Source: Deminuibacter soli
GTDB lineage: Bacteria; Bacteroidota; Bacteroidia; Chitinophagales; Chitinophagaceae
NCBI RefSeq assembly: GCF_003412455.1
Contig: NZ_QTJU01000002.1
Location: 372,001 to 436,000 of the forward strand
DNA: 64,000 nucleotides
Reading direction: 5' to 3'
The position numbers and the translations under genes were made by a program. Below the pieces are notes generated by a model. That model was not told the origin of the DNA and searched no databases. It saw only the letters and a program-made list of their open reading frames with translations. Positions 1-7,786 of this stretch are shown one piece after another. The number at the start of each line of letters is the position of its first letter. Position 1 is the stretch's first letter.

Positions 1-1608
1 TTTATCGTTGAAAAAGAATAAATCAGTGATATTGTTCAATAACGGATCATCACTTGTTATGAGATTTTCATCTTCAACAGTTGGACTGTAATGGAAAAAC
101 TTCTCACGAAGTTCTAGGAGTATTGCACCGATCTGCCGATCGGACCAAAGACATGGTGTACCATTATAACTTTCGCCAAATATCCACAGCGCTTTTTCTA
201 GTATTTTATGTAACTGTTTGCGCTCAAGCAGTACCTTTGCAAGTTCGCCGTACACAATTCCATTAAGAAACTCGATAAAATCCGTCTTCTCAATTACCTG
301 TTGACTGAAATGAATAACATTCTCCAGGTCTGTTGTCTCTAGCAGCGCACGCAGTTTACCTATGTATTCCGGAGTTAATTTTAATACTTTTTCGAAGATA
401 GATTGTATCTCTCCATTTGAGATGGCTGTATTTACAAGCGGATAAATCAATTCACGAATCTGAGCCTTTTTCTCCAGCAACTGATACTGATCTTCGATAA
501 GATAGGCTACCTTTTTAAAAATCAGTTGGTGCGATGGAGAGTAACGATCATTATCTCTAAGGGGATTAGCCTCGTCACTTTGAATTGCATCGGAAAATTT
601 TTCGAATTTTTTATTTCTTTCCTTGAAAAACTCGTTGATTGTGACTTTCACAATCTCTTTCAATGATTTCAGCTCATCGTCAGCCATTTCGTCCAAATCC
701 AGATTTCTAAACAAGTCACTATTGAACATTGGCGACTCCAGGTAAATAAACCATGGGCCAAGATCTGGAGTATACCATTCGGATGAATATGTAAATTCGT
801 GGGCTACAGTTTGAATGCCTGCATTCTCAATGCATAGAAAGACCTTAACCTTATCCAGGTTCAGTTTCGTGTGATAGTAATAAAATTGGATCTCCGTATC
901 CTCACCTTGTAGAGTAATGTATTCCTTCGATTGTATAATAGGGTCTTCCACCAAAAAATCTTCGCGTTCAAGTCTTCTTCCGTTTACATGGAATGCAACA
1001 TTTTCATTAAAGATGTTAAATGGATACTTTTGGAATATCTCGTTTATGAAATTGTTTAAAATGAAATGTTGACCGAGTTGCTGTTTCTTAGGTACTTTGC
1101 CTCCAGTGTTGCTGTACAGGTTTTTAATAACAACTTCATAAAACGTATTGTAATTGCTTTCAGATAATGAAGAATCGTCGATTTCAAATTCGATTTCATC
1201 CAGTACGTTTTGTTTGAATGCATCTACGTCGATCGGGAACGTAATCTCGTGAAAACAGCTGCTTTTCTTATCATAGCTCAAAGTTTTGATCACTATGCTA
1301 CTTCCAATTTGCAATGCAGCAAATCGCCCAATGCCTTGTCCGCCGGCTTTAACATCTGTTCCAATTTCTAAAATCCTTGGTTCAAAATCGTCACTTGCGA
1401 CACCAGGACCATCATCCCTTACGCTTATACATTTTATGAACGGCTCCAAAACACCATTTCCATATTCAATGTTTATAAAGACGTTCTTGGCCTTAGCTTG
1501 AATTGAATTATTGATTAATTCACAAAGTGCAGCGAACGTATTTTTATATTTGGTTAGCTGAGTATGAATTAGACGACTGTTTGTCTTCAGCTTTTTACGT
1601 AGCTTCAT
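1..1608 (-). CDS. GHKL (HSP90/MutL/MORC-type) ATPase, 3' end outside window
   Basis: An open frame runs from an ATG at 1608 to the left edge (536 codons visible, no stop). The N-terminus carries a GHKL ATP-binding fold: N-box ELINNSIQA (residues 30-38, E30/N34), G1 box VRDDGPG (63-69) and G2 box GGQGIGRF (89-96), as in HSP90, MutL and MORC ATPases. There is no histidine-kinase dimerisation segment. Around residues 462-481 a stretch ERKQLHKILE..WIFGESY resembles a segment I recall ahead of nuclease domains in Shedu/DUF4263-like proteins, so the missing C-terminus may be a nuclease; this is inference. Base composition is clearly more AT-rich than the housekeeping genes to the right. Related ATPases occur in restriction-modification clusters (Iyer and Aravind), so a defence role is plausible but unproven. 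The XRE regulator gene lies just upstream. Confidence 0.85.
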   Translation of the reverse strand, partial: MKLRKKLKTNSRLIHTQLTKYKNTFAALCELINNSIQAKAKNVFINIEYGNGVLEPFIKCISVRDDGPGVASDDFEPRILEIGTDVKAGGQGIGRFAALQIGSSIVIKTLSYDKKSSCFHEITFPIDVDAFKQNVLDEIEFEIDDSSLSESNYNTFYEVVIKNLYSNTGGKVPKKQQLGQHFILNNFINEIFQKYPFNIFNENVAFHVNGRRLEREDFLVEDPIIQSKEYITLQGEDTEIQFYYYHTKLNLDKVKVFLCIENAGIQTVAHEFTYSSEWYTPDLGPWFIYLESPMFNSDLFRNLDLDEMADDELKSLKEIVKVTINEFFKERNKKFEKFSDAIQSDEANPLRDNDRYSPSHQLIFKKVAYLIEDQYQLLEKKAQIRELIYPLVNTAISNGEIQSIFEKVLKLTPEYIGKLRALLETTDLENVIHFSQQVIEKTDFIEFLNGIVYGELAKVLLERKQLHKILEKALWIFGESYNGTPCLWSDRQIGAILLELREKFFHYSPTVEDENLITSDDPLLNNITDLFFFNDK

Positions 1609-1676
1609 AAGGGGTGGAATTGATAGGGACTAGCGAATACGATTGATCAAGATGAGGTTCAAAAAAATAAGCTAAA

Positions 1677-1695
1677 ATGCCGGCACTCCCGGCAT
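1677..1695 (-). terminator. Hairpin terminator after the XRE gene
   Basis: A 7-bp perfect stem (ATGCCGG/CCGGCAT, 5-nt loop) is followed on the minus strand by TTTAGC and a run of seven T. It separates the XRE regulator gene from the GHKL ATPase gene. Confidence 0.6.
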
Positions 1696-1761
1696 TCAGT
1701 AATTTATAGGGATTCTATTTGCTATCATGTTTCAGCGTATCAGCTATTTCTTTTTCGGAAG

Positions 1762-2109
1762 CTACCTGGCGCTCGTAAAGCTCAATATTTTTTCAATGGG
1801 ATTGAAATTAACCGTTCCATATGGATTGCCTCCAATCTGTCCATTATTTGTTTGAAAATAATTATAGAAATTATTGCCCGCTTCATTCGATTTAAACTCC
1901 TTCAACACATCTACCTCCACACCCAACAGCGGCGCTATCTCTTTCAAGATCGTTTCATCAATCTCCGCTTCCATCTCCAGATCGGAAATCTTCTTCTGAT
2001 CCCACTTATTACCCAGCAGTTTTACAAGACCTGACTGGTTGTATTTTTTAACGTTGCGAAACAGGGCGATGTTTCTGCCGTGATGTACCATTTTTTTTAC
2101 CTCCGTCAT
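1762..2109 (-). CDS. XRE-family HTH regulator, probably frameshifted near its end
   Basis: The readable frame gives 115 aa. Residues about 10-70 look like a Cro/C1-type helix-turn-helix (ALFRNVKKYNQSGLVKLLG, then WDQKKISDLE and a second helical pair). The C-terminus reads NPIEKILSFTSAR and stops. In the -1 frame the DNA instead continues as ELYERQVASEKEIADTLK to a stop at 1715, which fits the usual '..EKxxELYERxxxEKE' ending of Bacteroidota XRE proteins. One extra A in the A6 run near 1787-1793 would join the frames (about 131 aa). The gene is therefore either a recent pseudogene or carries a homopolymer sequencing error. The start is ATG 2109; the ATG at 2091 is an alternative, with GGAGGT 8 nt before it. 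It probably regulates the neighbouring island genes (inference). Confidence 0.75.
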   Translation of the reverse strand: MTEVKKMVHHGRNIALFRNVKKYNQSGLVKLLGNKWDQKKISDLEMEAEIDETILKEIAPLLGVEVDVLKEFKSNEAGNNFYNYFQTNNGQIGGNPYGTVNFNPIEKILSFTSAR

Positions 2110-2594
2110 TACAATATAAATGTTTTATAGAAAAGATCAAATACACGGCTTATGTTTGACTAAGGGAAGGACAAAATCCATGAATAAAGGAGCATGCCTT
2201 AAAATTGGGTATGGTGCGATGCGCGCGAAATTGAAATAGCAGAAGATATATTCTTCAAGAATTAAATCATCAAGGATTCATATGGTCGCTCATATGATGA
2301 ATTAACAAGAAATAAAGCAAGTCTGTAGGTGTAAGCAGTCAATGAAGAGGAGTGCGGCTACTTAAAATGAATTCACACTCACTAATGGAGTAGCGCGGTG
2401 CATAAGACAATGCCAGGACCTCGCAAAAACAAGTGTCGTTAAATCTAGGGTTCGATCACTCCCCTCACCATTAAAATGACCTTATCGAACCCCTTCAGTT
2501 ATTAAGTTGTTGATGCATAACTGCCTAAGTATCAAATCGAAGGGGACTTTTTAATAGATGTAAATGAAAAGGGGGACTGTGAAGTCCCCCCAAG
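2110..2594. other. Gene-poor AT-rich junction between island and tmRNA
   Basis: No convincing ORF. It holds an inverted repeat (AGGGTTCGAT at 2447-2456, ATCGAACCC at 2484-2492) whose arms resemble the T-loop end of a tRNA/tmRNA, and the tmRNA terminator at 2567-2590. It could be island-end debris such as an att region; direct att repeats could not be shown because only one island end is in the window. Confidence 0.4.
2567..2590 (-). terminator. Rho-independent terminator of tmRNA
   Basis: Perfect 8-bp stem GGGGGACT/AGTCCCCC with a 4-nt loop, followed by TTTT on the minus strand, five bases beyond the mature tmRNA 3' end. Confidence 0.85.
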
Positions 2595-2988
2595 TGGAGC
2601 TGAGGGGGGTCGAACCCCTGTCCAAACGTTATTACCATAAGCTTTCTACATGCTTATTCCTGAATTATTTGTCGGGAAAAACAGGGACAGGACAAACCAA
2701 TCTCTTCCGTAGCTGTATGGTCTTTTGCTGCAGTCACAGCCTTCTGCAGCAGCATTCTGTGTTTGGTTTTGAGTCGGCGGCGGAGCGTGGTAACAGAACA
2801 ACCTGCTCAATCCCGGAGGATCACTTGCGTGACGCGGCCCTAATGACTATCTAATCACTGATTAGGCAGCCATGGCATACTGTGTATTGCCATTTGAATT
2901 TTGAATATTCAGATTAAAGTGCTAATTATCCAACGCACTGCATGCTTACACCTACCGCAACCAACGCTGTCAAAACCAATACAGCCCC
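2595..2988 (-). ncRNA. ssrA: Transfer-messenger RNA (tmRNA, SsrA)
   Basis: The minus strand begins GGGGCTGTATTGG and ends with the T-arm GGACAGGGGTTCGACCC and CAGCTCCA. The first seven bases pair with the 3' CAGCTCC (one G-U) to form the acceptor stem; the discriminator is A2595 and CCA is not encoded. Between them lies the tag reading frame, AAT ACA CAG TAT GCC ATG GCT GCC TAA (stop at 2864-2862), so the degradation tag ends NTQYAMAA, matching the '..YAxAA' ends of Bacteroidota tags. tmRNA rescues stalled ribosomes and marks the nascent peptide for proteolysis together with SmpB. Length is about 394 nt, one piece. The 3' end of ssrA is a classic integration site, and the AT-rich segment starts directly beyond it. 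Confidence 0.95.
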
Positions 2989-3004
2989 GCAGTTCAGTGA
3001 ACAG

Positions 3005-3012
3005 CAAATATA
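3005..3012 (-). promoter_or_regulatory. -7 element of the tmRNA promoter
   Basis: TATATTTG on the minus strand matches the Bacteroidota TAnnTTTG consensus and ends 16 nt before the mature tmRNA 5' end, leaving a short leader for RNase P to remove. A TTG lies about 22 bp further upstream. Confidence 0.6.
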
Positions 3013-3053
3013 CAATTTTTTTTGCTTTTACCACCAACAACGTAGCTTCGGGT

Positions 3054-4853
3054 ATGACCAACCAGTTACCGGCAGCCGTTTATACCCAACACATTGAACA
3101 AGCTCAGTCCTTACTGAAACAATTATTGTTAAAACGTTCCAGGCTGGGATGGGGGCGCCTGGCCTGTTTGCTGGTACCTGCCCTTTGTTGCTATTATTTT
3201 CTGCCACAGCAGGTGCAGGCTGCCGTTATCTGTGTAGTAGCTGGCATTGCCTGTTTTCTTTTTCTCGTATCGCTCGATACCGATAATAATCACCGCATCA
3301 GTTACCAGCAACGGTTAATTGCCATTAATGAAGATGAGCTGCTGGTACTGCAACACCAGTACCAGCAACGCGACAATGGCCAGCAGTTTCAGCCGGCCCT
3401 GCATCCTTATGCGGGTGATTTCGATTTATTCGGTGATTATTCGCTTTATCAATACATCGGCCGCTGCGAATCGCAGCAGGGCAAAGCATTACTGGCTGCA
3501 CAATTGCTGCAGGCGCCCGGGGCAGCGAATATTGTTCCCGTACAGGAGGCTATCACCGAAATGGCCACGCATGTAAACTGGCGACAGACTTTGCAGAATT
3601 ACGGTAAGCAGGCCCCTTTACAGCAAAGCACCGAAAAGCGCATACTCGACTGGCTGGGGGAGAAGGACGGCCTGCCACAGGGAAAACTGTTGCAGCTGCT
3701 GGTAAAATGGTACCCGGTTATCCCGTTCGGCTGCCTGTTGCTCGTGGCACTGGAAATTATTCCGCCACCGGTGTTTAACCTGCTGTTCTTTGTTTTCCTG
3801 ATTGTGTCTTCTTCGCTTACCGGTAAAATCAATGTTATATACAAACATGTTTCCCGCATCGAATCTGAAATAGGCTCGCTGCAATTGCAATTGATGCATG
3901 TGGAAAAACAAACCTGGCAATCACCTTACCTGCAGCAGTTACAGCAGCAGCTGCGTGGCGGGCAGCAGGCTTCTTATGAGGAAGTGCTGCAACTCAAAAA
4001 AATACTCAACCGTTTCGATTACCGCGTTAGTATGGCCATTCTGTTCCTGAATCCCTTCCTGGCCTGGGACGCCCGGCAGGCAATGGCGCTGATGGAATGG
4101 AAAAAACACAACAAACAAAATGTGGCTGCCTGGTTTAAGGTAATTGCCGAAATGGAAGTGCTGAATACCCTGGCAACACTGAAGTACAACCAGCCTGGCT
4201 GGATATTGCCGCAGGTACAGCAGCAGCATTTTAACCTGCATGCACAAACCCTCGGCCACCCGTTGATAGCACCGGAGAAAAGGGTGAACAATTCCTGTGA
4301 TATTGCAGGTACAGGACAAATTATGCTGATCACCGGCTCTAATATGGCAGGTAAAAGTACCTTCCTGCGCAGTTTGGGTGTAAACATGGTGCTGGCCATG
4401 ATGGGCAGCCCGGTATGTGCCACAGCTTTTGCTTTTTCGCCGGTGCAGCTGGTATCCAGTATGCGCATTGCAGATAATCTCGCAGAAAATACTTCTACCT
4501 TCTATGCTGAGCTTAAAAAACTGCAGGATATTATTATACGCGTGAACCACCACGACAAGGTGTTTATACTGCTCGATGAAATTTTACGCGGCACCAATTC
4601 ACTTGACCGCCATACCGGCTCCAAGGCGCTTATTCAACAACTGATCAGGGAAAAAGCGGTTGCAGTGATCGCCACACACGATGTAGAACTGGCTGCTATG
4701 GAGCAGACTTACCCCGGTGAACTGCACAATTATCATTTCGATGTGCAGGTAAGCGCAGGGGAGCTGTATTTTGATTACAAACTCAAAACCGGTGTTTGCC
4801 AAAGCATGAATGCTTCTATTTTAATGAAGAAAATAGGTATTGAAATGGTATAA
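3054..4853 (+). CDS. Membrane-anchored MutS-family ATPase
   Basis: 599 aa from ATG 3054. Frames extending upstream would overlap the tmRNA gene, so this start is preferred. Two hydrophobic helices near the N-terminus (ending LACLLVPALCCYYF and VICVVAGIACFLFLVSL), then another hydrophobic pair around residues 220-255, place the protein in the membrane. The C-terminal third is a MutS-type ATPase: Walker A TGSNMAGKST, the conserved SMR..DN segment, and Walker B FILLDEILRGTNS, followed by ATHD. The N-terminal mismatch-recognition (FxE) and connector domains of true MutS are missing, so it is not expected to do canonical mismatch repair; the canonical mutS is at 21-23.7 kb. The family is widespread in Bacteroidota and its role is unknown. 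Confidence 0.85.
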   Translation: MTNQLPAAVYTQHIEQAQSLLKQLLLKRSRLGWGRLACLLVPALCCYYFLPQQVQAAVICVVAGIACFLFLVSLDTDNNHRISYQQRLIAINEDELLVLQHQYQQRDNGQQFQPALHPYAGDFDLFGDYSLYQYIGRCESQQGKALLAAQLLQAPGAANIVPVQEAITEMATHVNWRQTLQNYGKQAPLQQSTEKRILDWLGEKDGLPQGKLLQLLVKWYPVIPFGCLLLVALEIIPPPVFNLLFFVFLIVSSSLTGKINVIYKHVSRIESEIGSLQLQLMHVEKQTWQSPYLQQLQQQLRGGQQASYEEVLQLKKILNRFDYRVSMAILFLNPFLAWDARQAMALMEWKKHNKQNVAAWFKVIAEMEVLNTLATLKYNQPGWILPQVQQQHFNLHAQTLGHPLIAPEKRVNNSCDIAGTGQIMLITGSNMAGKSTFLRSLGVNMVLAMMGSPVCATAFAFSPVQLVSSMRIADNLAENTSTFYAELKKLQDIIIRVNHHDKVFILLDEILRGTNSLDRHTGSKALIQQLIREKAVAVIATHDVELAAMEQTYPGELHNYHFDVQVSAGELYFDYKLKTGVCQSMNASILMKKIGIEMV

Positions 4854-4958
4854 TGGCCTTCAGTACATTGAAAATCAATGTTTGAATATTGATTTTTCAC
4901 TAAAATTTTCCTATTCAGCGTTTTAATATTAGTTTCGGGCACATATTTAACCCAGTAT

Positions 4959-6812
4959 ATGAAACCCTTCTCCCTGAACCTTCTGGCACTCCTGTGCTTT
5001 GCATCGTCGTATGCAAGGCCGCATGATAAGCTTTACGGGCACAATGCCGCCCGCGCATCGAACAGCGAAACCGCCGGCAATGCGTTTTTTACAGATTCTA
5101 CTTTATTGGGCAGCAGATACCTTTGTTCAGACAATGCAGTTGTGTCGCTTGTAGCGCCTCAGCCTTCCGGGGTAACCTATGCATGGTATAAAAACGGTAC
5201 GCTTCTGCCAGGTGAAACCAGCTATACACTCACCCTGCTGGGTACCTCCATTGCCAACGGGGATTCTGCGCGTTACTATGCCGTTATTACTTCGGGCGTA
5301 ACATCCTGGAATACCGAAACGGCTGTAGTAAAAAAATACAAGGGCATCCCTCCGTATGAATTAAGCATTACCTCGGCATCAGACATCGATAATTCACTTA
5401 ATACAAACGTGGTTTGTTTTAATAATACGGCAACATTAACCACTACACAGCGCTTTGCCACCTACAACTGGGGTACCAAGCCAGATGGCACTGCAACGGT
5501 AGACAATGCTGCCATTCACCACGTAGGGCTTACAGAAACTTTGCTGTACTTAACGGTGTCTGACAGCATTACCGGGTGCACCAGCAACCCTGTTCCCGTT
5601 AATGTTAAACGCAACCAGTTTGATGCGCCTACCTTGCAATTAAGCAACGATTCCCTGTACGGTAATAATGTAAAGCCAGGCACACCTTCTTACCGCTGGT
5701 ACGAAGAGGGTAAACTGATATCAGGCCAGAGCAAAAAGTATTTTGTTCCCAAAGAAACGGGTACCTATAGTGTTGCAACCAGTCTTGATGCTACCTGCTG
5801 GCTGGCTTCAGCGCCGCTGGCGGTTATTGTACCGGGCAAATCAGATACTGCGTTAACCGTATCCGGCAAAACATCGTTCTGTTCTGGTGATACTGCTATT
5901 CTTAAAGCAGGTAAAAACATTACTTACCGCTGGTTCAAAAACAATGCGGCTATCAGCGGTGCCACAAGTGCCAGTCTTATTGTAACTGCAAGTGGTACAT
6001 ACTATGCAGTAGTGTCGAATGGATTGTCTAACGATACTACCCGCAAAATTGTTATCACGGCATATGTACCTGCCAAACCGGTAGTGATCATCGGGGAGCG
6101 TGGTACTATCGACAATGGTGAAAATTATTGCTACTCCGGTACCAGCAGCACACTGGGTACAGACGGTGCTTATAAAAGTTATATCTGGACATTACCCAAT
6201 ACAACCATTACTTCCGGTTCGGGCGTTACCATTGGCAATGGCAATGCAGGAACTGTTTCTGTTCGCGGCATTGACACCAATACCTGTGTAACACCTGCAT
6301 TCAGCTTTAACGTGATTAACTCTGCTGCAGACAGCGTGCCGGTTGTAACCCGCAGTGGCGATAACCTGAACAGCTCACCTTCAACCTACTACCGCTGGTA
6401 TTTTAACAATACGCTGATGGCCGGCCAAACCAAAAGTTTTATACCGGTAACCAAGCAGGGTATTTACTTCGTATCTACCAGCAGCAACAATCTCTGCTGG
6501 AACGAATCACTGAAATACATAGCACTTACAGCTGCCAACACAACACCCGGCGACAGCGTAAAAGTAACCGTGTATCCCAATCCTGTAACAGGGCCTTTCA
6601 ATATTGTACTGAGCTATAAAAATGTAAAAAGTGTTACGGTGAAAGTGACTATCGTTACCACCGGCGGTAATGTGGTATGGCAGTCGAACAAACTGCTGTT
6701 CCGCGACAAGTGGATTAGGATACCAATCCCGGCGAACCTCAGTGCAGGCATGTACATTGCAAAAGTGGTGGCCAATGATGAATCAAGGTCTGTTCAAATA
6801 CTGGTAAACTAA
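4959..6812 (+). CDS. Secreted Ig-like repeat protein with T9SS type A sorting domain
   Basis: 617 aa with an N-terminal signal sequence (MKPFSLNLLALLCFASSYA). The middle contains several Ig-like repeats recognised by recurring YxWYKNGxxLxG..Y and YRWYxxxxLxxGQ phrases (about residues 80-130, 230-280, 320-365, 470-520). The last ~80 residues form a type A (Por secretion) sorting domain: VTVYPNPVTGPFNI, a VxIxxxxGxxV strand and IPANLSAGMYIAKV near the end. This predicts export by Sec, then secretion and surface attachment through the type IX system, whose SprE/PorW component is encoded at 51-54 kb. A structural or adhesive role is likely; no catalytic motif is visible. The lipoprotein gene follows 21 bp downstream. 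Confidence 0.85.
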   Translation: MKPFSLNLLALLCFASSYARPHDKLYGHNAARASNSETAGNAFFTDSTLLGSRYLCSDNAVVSLVAPQPSGVTYAWYKNGTLLPGETSYTLTLLGTSIANGDSARYYAVITSGVTSWNTETAVVKKYKGIPPYELSITSASDIDNSLNTNVVCFNNTATLTTTQRFATYNWGTKPDGTATVDNAAIHHVGLTETLLYLTVSDSITGCTSNPVPVNVKRNQFDAPTLQLSNDSLYGNNVKPGTPSYRWYEEGKLISGQSKKYFVPKETGTYSVATSLDATCWLASAPLAVIVPGKSDTALTVSGKTSFCSGDTAILKAGKNITYRWFKNNAAISGATSASLIVTASGTYYAVVSNGLSNDTTRKIVITAYVPAKPVVIIGERGTIDNGENYCYSGTSSTLGTDGAYKSYIWTLPNTTITSGSGVTIGNGNAGTVSVRGIDTNTCVTPAFSFNVINSAADSVPVVTRSGDNLNSSPSTYYRWYFNNTLMAGQTKSFIPVTKQGIYFVSTSSNNLCWNESLKYIALTAANTTPGDSVKVTVYPNPVTGPFNIVLSYKNVKSVTVKVTIVTTGGNVVWQSNKLLFRDKWIRIPIPANLSAGMYIAKVVANDESRSVQILVN

Positions 6813-6833
6813 ACCGAAGTAAATAGATAAAGT

Positions 6834-7685
6834 ATGTTGAGAAAAAAAATGTCAGTACTTCCGGTTATAGTGTTGCTGACGCTACTATATGCCGGTTGCA
6901 GCAAAAAAGACAGTACCACCGATCCTGCTGTAAATCTTACGCCGCGCAATTGCAATATGCTGAGCGTTGCACAGCAGAACAATGGCAGCAAGGGCGATCT
7001 CAGTATCAGTTTTACCTTCGATGACAGCAGCCGCGCAACCAGCCTGCTGGCATACGACAGCGCTGTGGGTGTGCAACTGGGTAAGTACACTTTCACGTAT
7101 AGTAAAGACACCATCCGCATTGATAGCAGGCAGTATTTCTTAACCGATTCAAAAGGCCGTGTACGCCGTTTTCATACACAGGACGATCCGCATGATTCTT
7201 CTACCGACGTGTATGATTACGAATACCTGTACAATGATTCCGGTTTCCTGGTTACCAAAAACCAATATGTAAACGGAGCCAAACAGCCCGATTATACCAC
7301 TACCTATACATATCGCAACAATGTATTAACGCATGCAGATATGGTAGTGCCCGGCGCCAACAATATACTTATCTTCAGCGCAACGCTTAACTACATGTAC
7401 GAGCAGGATGTGCAGAACTGGTTGTATCATTTCCCTGACGGTACGGAAAGTTACCTGTTTCAGCAATGCCTGAATTTTGGCAGAAAATCACAGAAGGCGC
7501 TGAAATCGGTGATTACACAGGTGTTCAACGGTAACAATACGGTAGCCGACCAGTGGACAACCAATTACGGCAGTTATGTATTCAGTACAGAAGGCAATAT
7601 CATGAGCGTTACTGCCACGGGCGATGAGCAGCAGGGTTTCGCCTTTTTATATGGCAGAACATTCTTCAACTACCAGTGTAAATAA
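6834..7685 (+). CDS. Hypothetical lipoprotein
   Basis: 283 aa. A lipoprotein signal peptide ends in the lipobox LYAGC (Cys about residue 22), predicting an outer-membrane or periplasmic lipoprotein. The rest is rich in Tyr, Thr and Asp and repeats short pieces of the type 'F.FDDSSRATSLLAYDS', 'YDYEYLYNDSGFLVTKNQY' and 'YTYRNNVLTHAD', like the YD-type beta repeats of Bacteroidota DUF4595-like lipoproteins. Function unknown. It is 21 bp behind the T9SS cargo gene, so the two are probably co-transcribed, and a strong terminator follows at 7701-7752. Confidence 0.75.
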   Translation: MLRKKMSVLPVIVLLTLLYAGCSKKDSTTDPAVNLTPRNCNMLSVAQQNNGSKGDLSISFTFDDSSRATSLLAYDSAVGVQLGKYTFTYSKDTIRIDSRQYFLTDSKGRVRRFHTQDDPHDSSTDVYDYEYLYNDSGFLVTKNQYVNGAKQPDYTTTYTYRNNVLTHADMVVPGANNILIFSATLNYMYEQDVQNWLYHFPDGTESYLFQQCLNFGRKSQKALKSVITQVFNGNNTVADQWTTNYGSYVFSTEGNIMSVTATGDEQQGFAFLYGRTFFNYQCK

Positions 7686-7700
7686 CATACCTTTCTGAAC

Positions 7701-7752
7701 ATTGCCGGAAGCGGATGGTTATAAAAGCCAGCTTGCTTCCGGCAATTTTTTT
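7701..7752 (+). terminator. Strong rho-independent terminator
   Basis: Perfect 12-bp inverted repeat ATTGCCGGAAGC/GCTTCCGGCAAT (7701-7712 and 7735-7746) followed by seven T. It ends the cargo-lipoprotein unit and covers an ATG at 7715 that could otherwise be mistaken for the next gene's start. Confidence 0.85.
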
Positions 7753-7786
7753 GCTGGTATACGGGCATACCTTATCAGCAAATAAA

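Noticed and set aside
2447-2493. A tRNA gene, because of GGTTCGAT-like sequence
   Set aside because: No acceptor or anticodon stem could be formed; only two T-loop-like arms exist.
2564-2854. A 96-codon plus-strand ORF
   Set aside because: It is the complement of tmRNA and its terminator, with no protein-like features.
2901-3053. An N-terminal extension of the MutS-like gene from ATG 2901
   Set aside because: It would overlap the tmRNA gene, and its composition (poor in family-like residues) does not resemble the rest of the protein; ATG 3054 fits better.
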